Source: Hermatobates lingyangjiaoensis
Lineage: Eukaryota > Arthropoda > Insecta > Hemiptera > Hermatobatidae
Assembly (NCBI GenBank): GCA_026182355.1
Contig: JAPFBL010000003.1
Location: 310,001-374,000 of the forward strand
Length of the DNA stretch: 64,000 nucleotides
Direction: 5' to 3'
How positions within the stretch are numbered: position 1 is the first letter of the stretch; the number at the start of each line of letters is the position of its first letter. The notes below the pieces were generated by a model that worked only from the letters and a program-made list of their open reading frames with translations, was not told the origin of the DNA and made no database searches. Of the stretch, positions 1 through 11,750 are shown one piece after another. The position numbers and the translations under genes were made by a program.

Positions 1-40
1 AACACTGACTTGAGCAAGTCATAACGGGTTACTTCATTGT

Positions 41-129
41 AAGGCGTCCTACAGTCAATTACTCAAGTGTCTTTACGAGTACCTGACATCGTGCAGGCTC
101 GAGACCGATAGCTTTATGTCCTCTCCGTG
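41..129 (-). repeat. tRNA-derived SINE, 3' fragment
   Basis: This 89-bp piece matches, in reverse complement, the body of the SINE copies at 26.6, 28.3 and 50.8 kb: the 'ctcaagtg' end, 'cgagtacctgacatcgtgca', the 'gaccgat' segment and 'cctctccg'. The tRNA-like head is absent, so this is a truncated copy. It is diverged from the others and is presumably old. Confidence 0.75.
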
Positions 130-1189
130 TATATATGGTTTTCACACTCATTTAACACAAACTGAAAAAATAGATACCTCCAACACTGATAGATGAATGT
201 GCAATCTAACAACTGACAAGTCTCACAATGAAAACATTAGAAAACAGACGACTGGCATTCTCTTTCTCGGTTGTTGTTCAAGAAGATGAGGAATACTCTA
301 AATGTCTCATAAATATTGGTGAATACAGAGGTGAAAGGAATGAAAATAAAGGGATTATTACTGCCCGAAGATATGTTTATCTGAGCACATAATGTTCATT
401 AGTATATTGAATACATTTATTCTTCATTGTCAACCCGCAAATATTGTTTACAGTAAATTCTATATAAGTTCCATTTAACGAGACACACAGTGAAATTAAT
501 CATAGGTTCATTGAAAAATTTCCAAATTAAACAATATTTCTCACACAACTCGGTTTTTGTGAAGGAACAGAACCTACACATTTACCTCCAGAATTTCTTG
601 ACTCACTAGAGTTGTCTGGATTGCTCCAATATAAGCTAAAACTCAAAAAGGAAGCTCGTGTCATGTGTATGTGTGAAAAACATTGATCCACTGCGCTTAT
701 GTAATGAAACAAGACTAATAACTGAGGCGCTTTATGATAATGTCATTGTTTATAATATTATCGCATCACGGTGTTAAGGGGAATTATTGTTTAAATCGAA
801 GATTGAAAATCGTTTTATCTGAAGATGACAATATTCCATTTTTAAGGGTTCAATTTCCAATTCTGTTAGCATTTGGCATGACTTTCATTAGTCTCAAGGA
901 GCCAAATACATGTTACTGCTGCTCTCAGTAGGGTCAACAGCAAGAAAGCATTAAAGTTTTTCTTTTTGCAAAATTCATATTTTACAAAAAAAATGTAAAT
1001 AAAGAGGCTGTATTAAACATATGATCATTATCCTCTTTATTAGAAATGAATTAATTAAGAGTTTATCTGCATTTATGTGAACTTGATTGCAGTAAAAAGG
1101 AAGGTGTTGGATGACCCAACGGGTCACGGGTACTCTATTATTGTTATATTCCTCTCTCAGTAATCCATAAGTCGTGAAAGTTTTATCAT

Positions 1190-1224
<35 letters not shown>

Positions 1225-1355
1225 TTAAATAACACAAAAAGCAAAAAATTTCAAATCTCTAAATAACCAAAAGGCGAGGAAAAAATAGTATTTGGTTTGT
1301 CATGAAGTAAGATAAAAACACCTTTGTCATAAATATTGCAGTGAATAGTACTGAC
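130..1355. other. AT-rich non-coding stretch
   Basis: No supported gene. Short ORFs here lack coding character. A (TA)n microsatellite lies at about 1194-1222. The stretch abuts the donor side of the supervillin-like exon and is read as intron. Confidence 0.5.
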
Positions 1356-1518
1356 ATTGTCAAGAGGTTTGATCCTTTTCTTCCAGTCGGAAGTGCCGCT
1401 GCGATGCAGAGCCGCGAGACGGTCGGCTATGCTCGAGCCCACAAGGGCGCCATCTCCTTCATCCGCGTGCACCTCGTCGTCGCATCGGGACACCACCGCG
1501 CCTCCCACCATCTCCTTC
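1356..1518 (-). CDS. supervillin-like exon (partial gene)
   Basis: This is an internal exon of a minus-strand gene, 163 bp, clearly richer in GC than its surroundings. On the minus strand it starts after a splice-acceptor-like 'tttggtgtttcag' (AG at 1520-1519) and stops before a donor-like 'gtcagt' (GT at 1355-1354). It begins with the last base of a split codon and then has 54 open codons. The segment SIADRLAALHRSGTSDWKK resembles the 'ERLA-L-KSG-DW--R' motif that I recall from the N-terminal region of supervillin, a villin/gelsolin-family membrane-cytoskeleton protein that binds actin and myosin II. Upstream residues are acidic (DDEVHADEGDG), consistent with the disordered N-terminal half of such proteins. 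The gelsolin-like domains are not in the window. The assignment rests on this motif from memory. Another protein sharing it cannot be excluded. Confidence 0.6.
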
Positions 1519-2632
1519 CTGAAACACCAAACCACTTCAAACTTGATTTTTCACTTTAATCATTCTGTTATTTCAAAATAAAGAACTTACAAAATCTAAA
1601 AAAAATTTTTTTAAAAAATGTATTAATGTTATGAATGCACCAAAATAAAGCAAAAGGCACCTCAAGTGAGTCATATTTTAGTTAAAATGTTGGATAATTT
1701 TACAAATTGGTAGGACTTGATGAAAATTTTACTTAAGTACACCACAGTATAACACCAAAACATGGAACTATAGAAGACTAAATGAGTAAACTCTGAATAT
1801 TTTAAATCAGAATTAAACTACTTCAAGTTAAACATATCTATCACTGCTCCACATTCTGCATCAAATATGTGAACTCTGCAAATGTGTACACGGTATAAAT
1901 TTATATATATATATTTCGCAATGTCGGAAATAGGTTATCCACTTTTTTGAATTGATTAAAACTATGCACACATAGTATTTTCAAATAAAACGATCCAAAA
2001 CGGAGAGTAAACGAAATATCGTTCACCATCTCTTCGTTCACTGGACGATGTTTTAACAAACGATTAAGAAACTATAAATATGTGGACCTGTTTCTCGAAC
2101 AGGGCAACAGAGTTAAATTAATTAATCTGTAATTCGATCTACACGTTAAAACTAATGTTTTAAATGCCTTTAATTCATGTCAAAGTCTCTTTAAAATTAC
2201 ACGTGAGATAAAGGAAGATGGAGTACCCCTATCCCTATTGAATATAAGAATTAAGAGTTGGGAATGGCATTATTTTAACTAATTGGTTCTAATTGAACCA
2301 GTTTTAATTACATATCACAAGTAGATGAGAAACAAATTGAAACAATATTAACACTTGAGATACGAAAAAAATAAGGGCTTTTCAACCATTAATAACCATT
2401 TCAAAGAGAACCTATCAAATTTAAATGAGTATTCCTCAAATTTCATACTTCCTTTGTGTAAAATATGAGGATTACTCTATATAGAATCATATACATCATA
2501 TGCATGTACATATGTATTACTACACAATCATATGTACCTATGATATTATATTGTTAACATAGATTTTAGTTATATTTAGGTATAATTAAAACTCATTGGT
2601 CATCCAATCCGTAATTATGTGGTATTTATTCA
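1519..2632. other. AT-rich intronic stretch
   Basis: No gene seen. The first ~15 bases form the acceptor region of the minus-strand exon. The rest is AT-rich, with short runs such as 'tttatatatatatattt' near 1900. Nothing else is recognisable. Confidence 0.5.
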
Positions 2633-2684
2633 TACTGGAGTAAATAGATAAATCAAAATATCCACATAAAAAAAAATAGCTTTT

Positions 2685-2733
2685 TTTATTCTATGCATTT
2701 CGAACGCATTTCGTGTTCTTCGTCAGGTAAACT
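2685..2733 (-). ncRNA. hammerhead-like motif D-left
   Basis: On the minus strand: CTGACGA (plus 2720-2726), one extra A, a stem II of GAAC pairing with GTTC, GAAA (2698-2701), then the self-complementary ATGCAT as stem III, giving an AUA cleavage triplet. Stem I pairing is weak. The core is complete, but activity is doubtful because stem I is poor. Confidence 0.5.
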
Positions 2734-2785
2734 GAAGTCTAGTTGAAGGCTGGACTCTGGTTTGTCGCCTACTACTACATTTGGA

Positions 2786-2835
2786 AGTTTACCTGACGAT
2801 GGACACGAAGTGTTCGAAACGCGAAGAATAAAAAA
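2786..2835 (+). ncRNA. hammerhead-like motif D-right
   Basis: CTGACGA at 2793-2799, one extra T, a 6-bp stem II (GGACAC 2801-2806, loop GAA, GTGTTC 2810-2815, with one G-U pair), then GAAA 2816-2819. The following ACGCGA breaks the expected NUH triplet (GAA instead of GUA). This suggests a ribozyme copy that has lost its cleavage site. Confidence 0.55.
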
Positions 2836-2884
2836 AACTTCTTTTTTATGTGTGGAGACTTTGATTTATCTATTAATTCCAGTA

Positions 2885-3405
2885 TAATTAAAATTATTTG
2901 CTGCCAACTTTTCTTTTATTTGTTTTGAAAATAGATTCAACTAAAAAATAAATAAAAAAATGTGGCTAAACACGAAAATTAGCGTGTTTTACTTTAGCTA
3001 GAGTTTAAGGAAGGAATAATCCAAAGTAAGAGCCAAGCAGTGGTAGATTATCACGTAATGTGGCGCATAGAGATTAATGCGTGGGAACTCTGCTCTAGTA
3101 GAGTAATCACTGCCACTGTCCGCAACATTCTTTTGGCCACTTCAAAAAGCTCACATTCACAAGATGGCTATCGCTATTGTTTTCTTTAAAAACATCATTT
3201 GCTCTAGTGCCTCTAATATTTTCGAAACAAGTAAATGAAATTCAAACACTATTTATATGAAAATATAAATCCACTCATGTTTGGTTAAACATTCCTTTTA
3301 ACAATTATTTTAATAAAATTTAATTGCTATAAGCTATTGAAAATAGCATATAAACAATCTGACTCTCGCCAAAGAAAAGAATATAATACAGTCAATTTAA
3401 TTAAA
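2885..3405. other. AT-rich stretch
   Basis: No gene or clear repeat seen. Confidence 0.4.
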
Positions 3406-4030
3406 TAACCCATAAACCATATCACACCGATCACACAAGAAAATAACCTAGGAGCAATATACTACAATATGATACCAGATTGAAGGAAAAATAGTTTTTG
3501 AAAAATATCGCCAACCTACAGGAATAAATGGTCTACGACTATACCATCCAAGAACAGCATAAATAGAACATGTTCCATATGAGTCCAGCCACAGGCATCT
3601 AACACCCCAGTCACAGAAATAATTAGCTCGTAATATATATAACCCCAGCCCCCGGCTAAATATAAACCGAAGTCAAGACTGAATAGCATCTAAATAATAT
3701 GAGTACTACTAAAGGAGTCAATAACTATTGTACAGTATCGGCTAAATATTATAACGGGACTATGACCAATAACCTACTGGTCGTGGAAGTAATTAACCTA
3801 TGAGAAATATAACCCATCTACAGGCCTATGAAAAATAGTGTGGGGGTAAGCAAAAATGGTGGGTAGGTAAATGAGTAGAGTAGGACCTTCTGACATGTAC
3901 ATTATGATTCAGAGATAGGAATAAGTAGGATATAAGCAATATGATTTCAGTCACCGACAGAAATAGCCTTTGATTAATATTAGTCCACCCAGAGAACTAA
4001 ATACCCCATATCCAGTATGACCCCAACCTG
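3406..4030. repeat. degenerate tandem repeat, roughly 46 bp period
   Basis: A phrase like 'aatatgaccccagccac', then a short purine-rich piece, then 'aaatagcctatgag', recurs many times with heavy divergence, for example around 3520, 3580, 3640, 3790, 3950 and 4010. The period is about 45-50 bp by eye. It is an old minisatellite with no coding potential. Confidence 0.6.
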
Positions 4031-7000
4031 TTTTGATCACTGTGATTTCCAGCCATGACACCAACAAATCAAATCAGGCCGACGATTTAATGTGTTGCCC
4101 TTTTGTCACCCCCCTAGTTTAGCCACAAAACTTCAGGGTGTCCAAGGTGGACCTCGCGGAGGCGGGCACCACGATGCTACGGCATGCATTTGACCAATAA
4201 ATTTACTCGCGTAATTACACCAGGGGACGAAAGTCCCCGGTATATAGGTGACTCATACCTCAGTAACTAAGGTTAGCGTATACTCATATTATAGCGTTTC
4301 GTTATAATATGAATAAATAAAGGTGTGCTTTTTTTTTTAAATAAAGATCTTAAAATTGCCTTGCCGTATTTTCCTTGTTACAATTTATATCCACACATGC
4401 AGAGAGGTCTATATATGAAAAATATAATGAGTACCCCGGGAACATATCATTTAGGATAGTATCGAATAACATATAATAATAAGCCATTAGTTTTAAGGTG
4501 TTTTTATGGTGTTTATTTCAGTCATATTACCGTCTGCATTCCCTATTAATTTATAGGGAATTGACCTATAAGAGGAACTTAAAGACTACATAGTTGACAC
4601 TAATCGTATTAAGCGATCACCTTTAACAGGTTCGGATCAGCATTACTCACTTTCACAATTCTCTACAAAACAACTACAAAAAAACGTTACCAAAGTCATT
4701 AAAATCTTCGAGGTATTGATGTAACGTGTTCAGCGTAGCAAATTCTGATGTAAAAGTCCTTTATAAGAAGGACGAGTTTGGAGAAAGTCTATTCAAAGGC
4801 AAAATAACTTTCCCTCTGTGGCACAAGTATTTATCTCCGGAGAGTCAACACAAAAAATAAACTGGCCCACAACTTTTTCCTTTTTTTGCCAGAGAAAACT
4901 TAAGACTGTTATTGTTGTCATTTAAACAAATGTTCCAATGTACGATTTCTTAACAATGGACTGCTGTGTAGGCAAGCTATTTCATGGAACGAGTAAAAAG
5001 ATGCAATAGATTATTACATTTATTGTTTTACTAGTACCTTTTGATAGTAAATAAAACGAGGAAAATATCGCTTCCCAAATGAGACAAAATAATCTGATTT
5101 TGACTTACTTTTGATTTCATAAATTCTACCATGAGAACCATTTTTACAGTAGTTTACCCTATAAATGAAAAATAGTCAAAATTCTGACATCGAGTTTTCA
5201 ATGGAACAACAAGTTTTGAGGTTCCCTGAATTTTAATTTAAAATTAAATTTATTTATGATTTATTAAATCATTATATGTTATTGTAAAAATGATTTCTGG
5301 ACATGCTTAGTAAGAATTTTGTCACCATTTTTAATTAATTTAAATTAATATAGTAACTAGTTATGATATAGAACATAAAAAACATCTCTTTTCTGCATTT
5401 TAAGATCTAGATAATTTGGTTTAACAATATTTATGTAAATCAGAATATAATAAAAGTGAATCAACCTTTTTATTTATTTATGATCATAAATTAACAGCTT
5501 ATAAGCCACTTCATTCAAAATAGGAGTAGTAAATATTGTAAAGACCAGAAACAATTCCAGAACTCTGATATTTTCTCGTTTTACCGACACCGATAATTTA
5601 GTATTTTACAAATGCAAAGTAGAACGTTAAAAGAAAAGTTAAATGGATCGAAGAAGGTGTCTAGATATTCAGCGCTGTAAATAAGAATTAGAATCTACGG
5701 TATTGTTACCTACCCAAAACTTGAATGTTCCTAAGCATTATTGGTCAATACATTAGACGCGTCTTTTATTTGAGTATTGCAGAAATAGCAAAATAATTCA
5801 AGGGTCTCAAAAGGATATTTTTCAAGTAAACTAAATGAGTCACAAATACTATAGTCTTATGAATAACAGCAGCTCGATATCTACCTCTCCGTAGGACCAT
5901 TACTGCTAAGGAAATATTCCACAATAAGCGACAGGGTCCGTTATTATTGCAAAGTGTAAGTTCGCCCTGTGAGGAGTTTTATGATTTTATACTGATAGCT
6001 TCACACCGACCAGCCATTAATCGAAACAAAAAAAGGTGCGTCCAGAAAGAAAGGAGTTAGTCATCACCACAAACTATCCAAGCAAACAAAACCATCTTAG
6101 TAACTGTAGCAAACCTAATGTCAAACCGTGCCAAAAGCTTGCCCCAGTTCCACAAACACAGCCACTATTTTAATGGACAGGACAGGTCAAACCGGTGGGA
6201 TGCCCTGCTTAATGAACTAGACTACTAGACCAATATTCGTAACTGTAGAGGTGAAATGGCACAATGTGTTTAATTATAAATAGGTCTATAATCTTGTGGA
6301 TAATGAACAGATTTATAGGGTTTTTGAAGTATTCTAACCTTAGCGTTTATGCTCCTGGAAGACAGCGCAATGTCAACACACCCTTGGCGGTGTGCTAAAG
6401 TGCAAGTTATTATTAATGATATCATGAACACGAAAATACTTTACTTTAAGGGATGTTATCACTTGATTAATTTCAGCTGGAATAGAAGGTAGTTGATTTG
6501 TGACTGTATTTGATATGAAGGAAATGGAAGAGTGTCTGGGAAGATCCCAGACTGGTTTAAAAGTTAATTGAAAAAGGGTAGGGTATTCTTGGTTTCATCT
6601 ATGGGACGCTGATTATGCTCTTTCAGGTACATGGTCGACTAGACTCAGGTATTAGAATGACTAGACCCTTTTTTAAGGTTCCTCATTATGTACCACGATA
6701 TTATATGATAAGAGTGTTTATCAGCACTAAGGAGGTTGGATCAGAGACTGCTGTAATGGCATATAATTACCATTGGGTTTTATTCTGTAAGTTGAGTATT
6801 TCTACCTTCCTTGTGATTTGAAATAACTTCCTCAATCTGTTCTTCTTATTTTTTTGTAAGATGAAGGGAGAGAGTTGACTGAAATAGGAGAAGGGGGATT
6901 GTTGCTTTATAAAATAAGAATAACAAACATATAGTAAAGCATTTGAAGAAGTTGTGTTTACTTCAAACTAATACTAATACTTAGAAACGAGCAGTTCTAA

Positions 7001-7840
7001 GATACCAGAGACAGTACAACAATACCAGAGGCAGTTACAGTTTGTTATAATTTTGCTATCATTTTGTGTATAGATGATGTGGAACATGTAACAACAGATC
7101 AGAACTATAAGGTTGTTGGAATCAAGACAGTTTAAAACCTTGAGAGTTATATCATGATTGAAGTTACAAGAAGGAGAAACATCTAGAATGTCAGGTTGGA
7201 TAATAGCAAGACGACGTTGGTATCCGAAGCACTGGATTGGCCCGGCCTTCACTGAGCTCCTCAACCGTAATAACGACCATCCAGGTAACTGAACAGTGAG
7301 GTGAGTTTTTTTCATATTACAGCCCTGCACAACCATAAACCCAATATATTGGAGACAGCCTCTCCAGAAAACCATGGTCGTCTGGACATAACTGTTTAGC
7401 TCGTGCCTTATGTCCTTCTTCTAGTAAATTCTATTCAATGTCAGTGGGATCAGTGTTTAAAGGTATGAGCAAATGAAGATGCACGAGCTAAGTTGGTTTA
7501 TGTTCCCTATACAATTAATTATTAACTACTACTAATTAATGGTGCTTACCTCATAAAACTACTTATAAACTATTTATTACTTATAAAAATCTTCTAATTG
7601 AATCAAGCAAAAGTAAAACTTCTAAAAAGTTTAAAGAAGAAACTAAACTTCTTTAGCGAGAAAGTAAACTTCTCATTTAACGCAATGAGAGGTCAATGGT
7701 GACGAAATCTCTTTAAGAAATCTGGCCGAGTGATGAAAAAGTCTTAAACCAATTGCATTATTACATAATGAGAAGTAATGTAACAAAAAGGGAAATGTGG
7801 GAACACATGCGCCCTATTTGATACAAGCAAGTGGGCCTGG
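4031..7840. other. unannotated AT-rich stretch with a GC-richer patch
   Basis: The patch at about 4060-4210 ('gtccaaggtggacctcgcgg') has higher GC and may be a decayed repeat, but I recognise no protein in it. ORFs at 6615-6821 and 6974-7375 have no recognisable domains and are probably chance. Confidence 0.4.
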
Positions 7841-7844
7841 GAAC

Positions 7845-8760
7845 TAATAAGCAGCTGACATCGAAAGTGGGAGCCGGAGCAAGTTGAAACAAAGAAGACG
7901 CGAGTAGAGTGTTATGGAATATCGGGATTGGCGTCACTTACGAACTCGTCTCGGATTGTACATCGAAAACTAAAAACCAGCTTACATCGAAAGAGGAAAC
8001 TGGATAAAATGGAAACAGAGGAGATTAGAATGAATTGTTAATAGCTGAAGTGATTTCAATTACGAACCCAACCACGGCTGGGCATTCACTCCAGACGAGT
8101 AGCCAGCTAGCATCGAAATTAAAAATCAAAAGATTTCCTTGAAATAAGGAAAATGTCAGTCTCTTCTTGTCTACTAACAGAAATGGAGTCAATAAAGAAC
8201 TTGTGTATATGCCTCAAGAACCAGTGATCAGGTGGCACGAAAAGTGAGAGTCAGAGAGCCTTGAAATAAAAGCAAAGCAGATGGAGTACTATCAAATGGC
8301 AGAAGTGACGTCAATCAAGAATCCGCCAGGGGCTCGCATGTGACCTCGAGGACAAGGGCAGATTACTGGTGCGTGCTTCTGCGACTTGGGTGATACAAAA
8401 CTCTAAGGGATTTCTATAACAATATTACTTTAAACTATCCGCAAAATGTTATGAATTATTACATAATAATAAATTTATTTAATTAGGCCACTAGGATCCA
8501 TTTATGTTAAATATATCATTATAACACAAAAGAAATCGAAAAGTCATTTTTCACTTTCATATTAGCTGCAGAGAAATATAAGCCACAAAATTTTACAGTT
8601 AGGTCCCTGTTACTTTAACATTTAACTCTTGATTTCCTAATCGGAGTTAGCAAAGAACTAATAAAAATATAAACACTATTACCAGTAAGGAGTTAACATT
8701 GAAAGTGGCGCTTGCAGCAAGTTAAACTATGGAAACACGAGTGAAGGGTTAAAAATTACA
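7845..8760. repeat. degenerate tandem repeat, about 127 bp period
   Basis: Units start with 'agctgacatcgaaagtggga' or variants at about 7852, 7979, 8107 and 8229. An isolated further copy starts near 8688 ('agttaacattgaaagtggcg'). Within units, 'gaagtgacgtcaattacgaa'-like and 'acacgagtagag'-like segments recur. The units are strongly diverged, so the array is old satellite-like DNA. Confidence 0.65.
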
Positions 8761-10726
8761 TTATTGAAACTTAAGTTGCCAGTCTGGAAGTGAAGTTCAG
8801 AAAGATATCACATAAGTAATTCATATTCTGCCAAAATATGCAATATTTCACGAAGTAGGCAATTTATGACCAAATCTAAGTATTCATTCGGTACTTAATT
8901 CATTAATATTGACAAGAGCTGAAAGTGTAGAAAATAGGTTCCTTATTAGAAATATTTCTTGTTATACAACAGGAAATCCCCTCTCTTCAACAGGAGTGGT
9001 GATGCAGTGAACTAAAATAAATTTGTTAAAATCATTAAGTAATATTTTAGAAGAAAAATAAGCTTTCAAAACCTTTATCCTGGGGCCTCAAAAAAAAATT
9101 ATAGTCACTGTAAACTTATACAACTTAGATTATTATATATAGAAGACCATTTAATATGATTAATTATAAACTATTACATAATTATTAAAAATGAGATAAA
9201 AAACGAATATTTAAAATATAAAACTTTCTACAAAAATCACTGCTGTAGAACATATCCGTTCATAGGAACACAATGATAAAATCTTCAGAAACAATGTAAA
9301 TTATTACTGCTATTTTGTTCAACATTGAAAGTTTACGTTGTATACGTTATTTAAACTGAAAACTATTCAGTTAAAGTTGATCAGTGCCGTTGGTCGCACT
9401 GGTTCAAACACGAAGACGAACAGTTTATATCGAGTTTATTCCAAAAGAAATTATTTTTATAAATAAGTAATTTTTATTCCATAAGCAATTATATTTAAAA
9501 ATATTTCAGTGTTTAGGGTTTTTTAGTCGTTTGCAATATGTCATCTGCTCAACTATAAGTTATTATGAACTATATTATTGTATTATTATGGAGTATTTGC
9601 GACCACAACCATAACTCAACTAAGTTCTACAGACTTTTTAAATGTGATTTTCCTTGTCAATTCCCCATCTTCAATGACATATGCATGATCAAACCCTCAC
9701 GACTTCAGAATGTAGAAAGCAATTACCCCTTCTTGGTCGACCATAAAAAGTGTGGATATAGAGCCATGGTATAATCAGAAGCAGCGAGAGAGCCGACACA
9801 CTACCTAAGGCAGGAGCAGCCCTAATCCAACCTGCTCCCAAACTTTCACTTCTCCTGTCAATGATAGATTACAGACCGCAAGCGCCTGGAACACAAATAC
9901 CAAGCGGCCACAGCAGCCTAGGGCTTGTCTGGACACTCGGAGACCTCTATGAAGATAGTACTGCTATTTTCAAACTGTTAATAGAGCATGGCCTGACTTC
10001 CTTAAAGCCCACCTTCAAATGAGGGACAGGACTATCGACCAGTGCCCATTGTACAATGACAGAAAACAGAATAGTGATCTCTTTTCAGTCCAAACTGGAT
10101 GAAATAACCACTGGACCAATCCAACATTTTCTTTTTCCCCATACAAAGCCTACTGGTTTGTATGGAGCAAACTGGCCAGGAATACAAACTCCAGGCAGTG
10201 CCTTTTTTGATTAAAGGCAATAGAAATCTTATTATTGACATCAGTCATAGATTATGTTAAGATGAAATGTGACGTTGAATCACTTATCCTAATTAGACGC
10301 ACTAGTAATTCAGTACAACTGGCCATTTAACAAGGCTTAGCAGGTGCAGACCAAGGAAATTTATATTCTATCAATGCATGGATTCACAAATGGTTTACAT
10401 AATGTCCTGTTAGGTGAGATAAATGTAGGAATCTAGAAAAAATATTAAACGATGGTTGAAGACCTTGAAAACTACCAGAGATTGTCAAAAGGATGGCTGA
10501 AGGAAAGAGTAACAATGAGTTTTTGAACAACGCCAAGAACACATTGTGTTACACCTTATCAGATAGGAAAGTTATATGCTTTCCTTTCTTTCTGAATCGT
10601 GTTAACATTGAGGCAAAATATATGAGAGATTTACAAACATGTATTTACAAACAAAAAAGATTAGAACTTGTCAAAAATATCAAGTACTAAAAGATATGTA
10701 CGTTTATCATCTATTATAGATACAAA
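8761..10726. other. unannotated stretch with a GC-richer block
   Basis: A GC-richer block lies at about 9770-10240. ORFs on both strands there have no domain I can name, and I cannot tell an old repeat from a unique segment. The rest is AT-rich and featureless. Confidence 0.4.
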
Positions 10727-10865
10727 ATTTCACATAAACACGTGAAATGATCAAACAACAATATGAACGTTAGGTCAGTTGGGGTTTTCACTCTGACGAA
10801 GACCGCTTGTTACGATTGAAAGATCTTAGTCTTTTTTGCCCATTTCATATTGTGGTTTGAGCATT
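10727..10865 (+). repeat. fold-back family A, single-armed copy
   Basis: This copy starts with the family's 'tttcac...gtgaaa' end (10728-10747). It has only one full arm, running from 'cagttggggttttcactctg' to 'attgtggtttga'. Compared with the perfect copy at 11547-11732, the opposite arm is reduced to 'tgatcaaacaacaatatgaa', which may be a deletion product. Confidence 0.8.
10781..10841 (+). ncRNA. hammerhead-like motif A1
   Basis: CTGACGA at 10793-10799, stem II ACCG with loop CTTGTTA and a mutated partner strand (CGAT instead of CGGT), GAAA at 10818-10821, then the self-complementary AGATCT region and a CUU cleavage triplet ending at 10827. Stem I is also altered upstream ('cact' for 'gact'). 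Probably a weakened copy. Confidence 0.55.
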
Positions 10866-11504
10866 TATCAACTATTATATTCATCAACGACTAATAAAAT
10901 TCAACAAAAATAAAGTGACGAAGTAGACTATAAAAAATGTAAAATAGATTTAATAGATACGTTACACAAAGAACTAAAAAGTAGTTTTCTAGGAAAGTAT
11001 GAAACACAAGGTTTCAGGATTGAATCAATCTCTAGCAAATAACCAAAGTGCTGCGTCAGTATTAATACTACCATACTTGATATTGAAATTAAATAAAATT
11101 AGTTTCATAAATTAAGAAAATAAGCATAAAAACAGAAAAATTGAACAACATTTGCATGTCATCATCATCATAATAATCGAATTTACTCCTATAATTGTAG
11201 GGTAGGTGCTATCCCATGGGAAATTCACCAACGTAAGTTATGAGCTATCGGATGTGTTAGAGAATATTAAACATCAGCACATGTTTCCCGAAAGTATTAT
11301 ACACATATATAAAAGCATTGCATACTAAGCATTCTAAATATAATTAGTATTTAAACACAAAGGGTAAATCTAAAATTTAATTAAAATCTTTTGAACAGTA
11401 ACAGCACTCATTAAAGTAGTAAATAACTCTTATGAGACACGTTGTTGGTTAGAAATGTTTGTTCTATTTTAGTATTATATACTTGGTTTGTATGATTATA
11501 TATA
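10866..11504. other. AT-rich stretch
   Basis: No gene or recognisable repeat between the two family A copies. Confidence 0.4.
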
Positions 11505-11568
11505 TATAAAAAAAGATTTCACATAAAAACGTGAAACAACAATCAATGATCAAACCACAATAAGAAAT

Positions 11569-11629
11569 GGGAAAACAAGACTAAGATCTTTCAACCGTAA
11601 CAAGCGGTCTTCGTCAGAGTCAAAAACCC
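11569..11629 (-). ncRNA. hammerhead-like motif A2, minus-strand arm
   Basis: This is the exact mirror of the motif at 11650-11710, read from the other strand. All core positions are the same. A transcript of the minus strand through this arm would carry the same ribozyme-like fold. Confidence 0.7.
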
Positions 11630-11649
11630 AACTCACTGTCAAGTCAGTT

Positions 11650-11710
11650 GGGTTTTTGACTCTGACGAAGACCGCTTGTTACGGTTGAAAGATCTTAGTC
11701 TTGTTTTCCC
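11650..11710 (+). ncRNA. hammerhead-like motif A2, plus-strand arm
   Basis: CTGACGA 11662-11668. Stem II: A11669-U11686, one bulged G, ACCG 11671-11674 with CGGT 11682-11685, loop CTTGTTA. GAAA 11687-11690. Stem III is AGAUCU with only two pairs, and the cleavage triplet CUU ends at 11696. Stem I is GACU 11658-11661 with AGUC 11697-11700, then an internal loop, then GGG 11650-11652 with CCC 11708-11710. This is the full type I hammerhead order. Residue 7 (C here) is the variable core position. In the monomer the 2-bp stem III would be very unstable. Confidence 0.72.
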
Positions 11711-11750
11711 ATTTCTTATTGTGGTTTGATCATATATATATATATATATA

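Larger units (their letters stand above)
2633..2884. repeat. fold-back repeat, family D, with ribozyme-like cores
   Basis: Two imperfect inverted arms, 2633-2733 and 2786-2884, flank a ~52-bp spacer. The outer ends are 'tactggagtaaatagataaa' and the matching complement of 'tttatctattaattccagta'. Each arm carries a hammerhead-like motif pointing away from the spacer. The arms have diverged by scattered substitutions, so this copy is not recent. No transposase is associated. Confidence 0.8.
11505..11750. repeat. fold-back repeat family A, perfect copy
   Basis: The inverted arms 11547-11633 and 11646-11732 are 87 bp each and identical by my base-by-base reading, with a 12-bp spacer. The family's 'gatttcac...cgtgaaac' sequence precedes the left arm, and (TA)n tracts flank both sides (11495-11508 and 11732-11750). 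Each arm encodes a hammerhead-like motif on the strand reading outward. No ORF is present, so the unit is non-autonomous. Perfect arms mean recent formation or active homogenisation. Confidence 0.92.

Noticed and set aside
3406..4030. CRISPR-like array
   Set aside because: Repeats are heavily diverged without unique regular spacers, in a eukaryotic setting.
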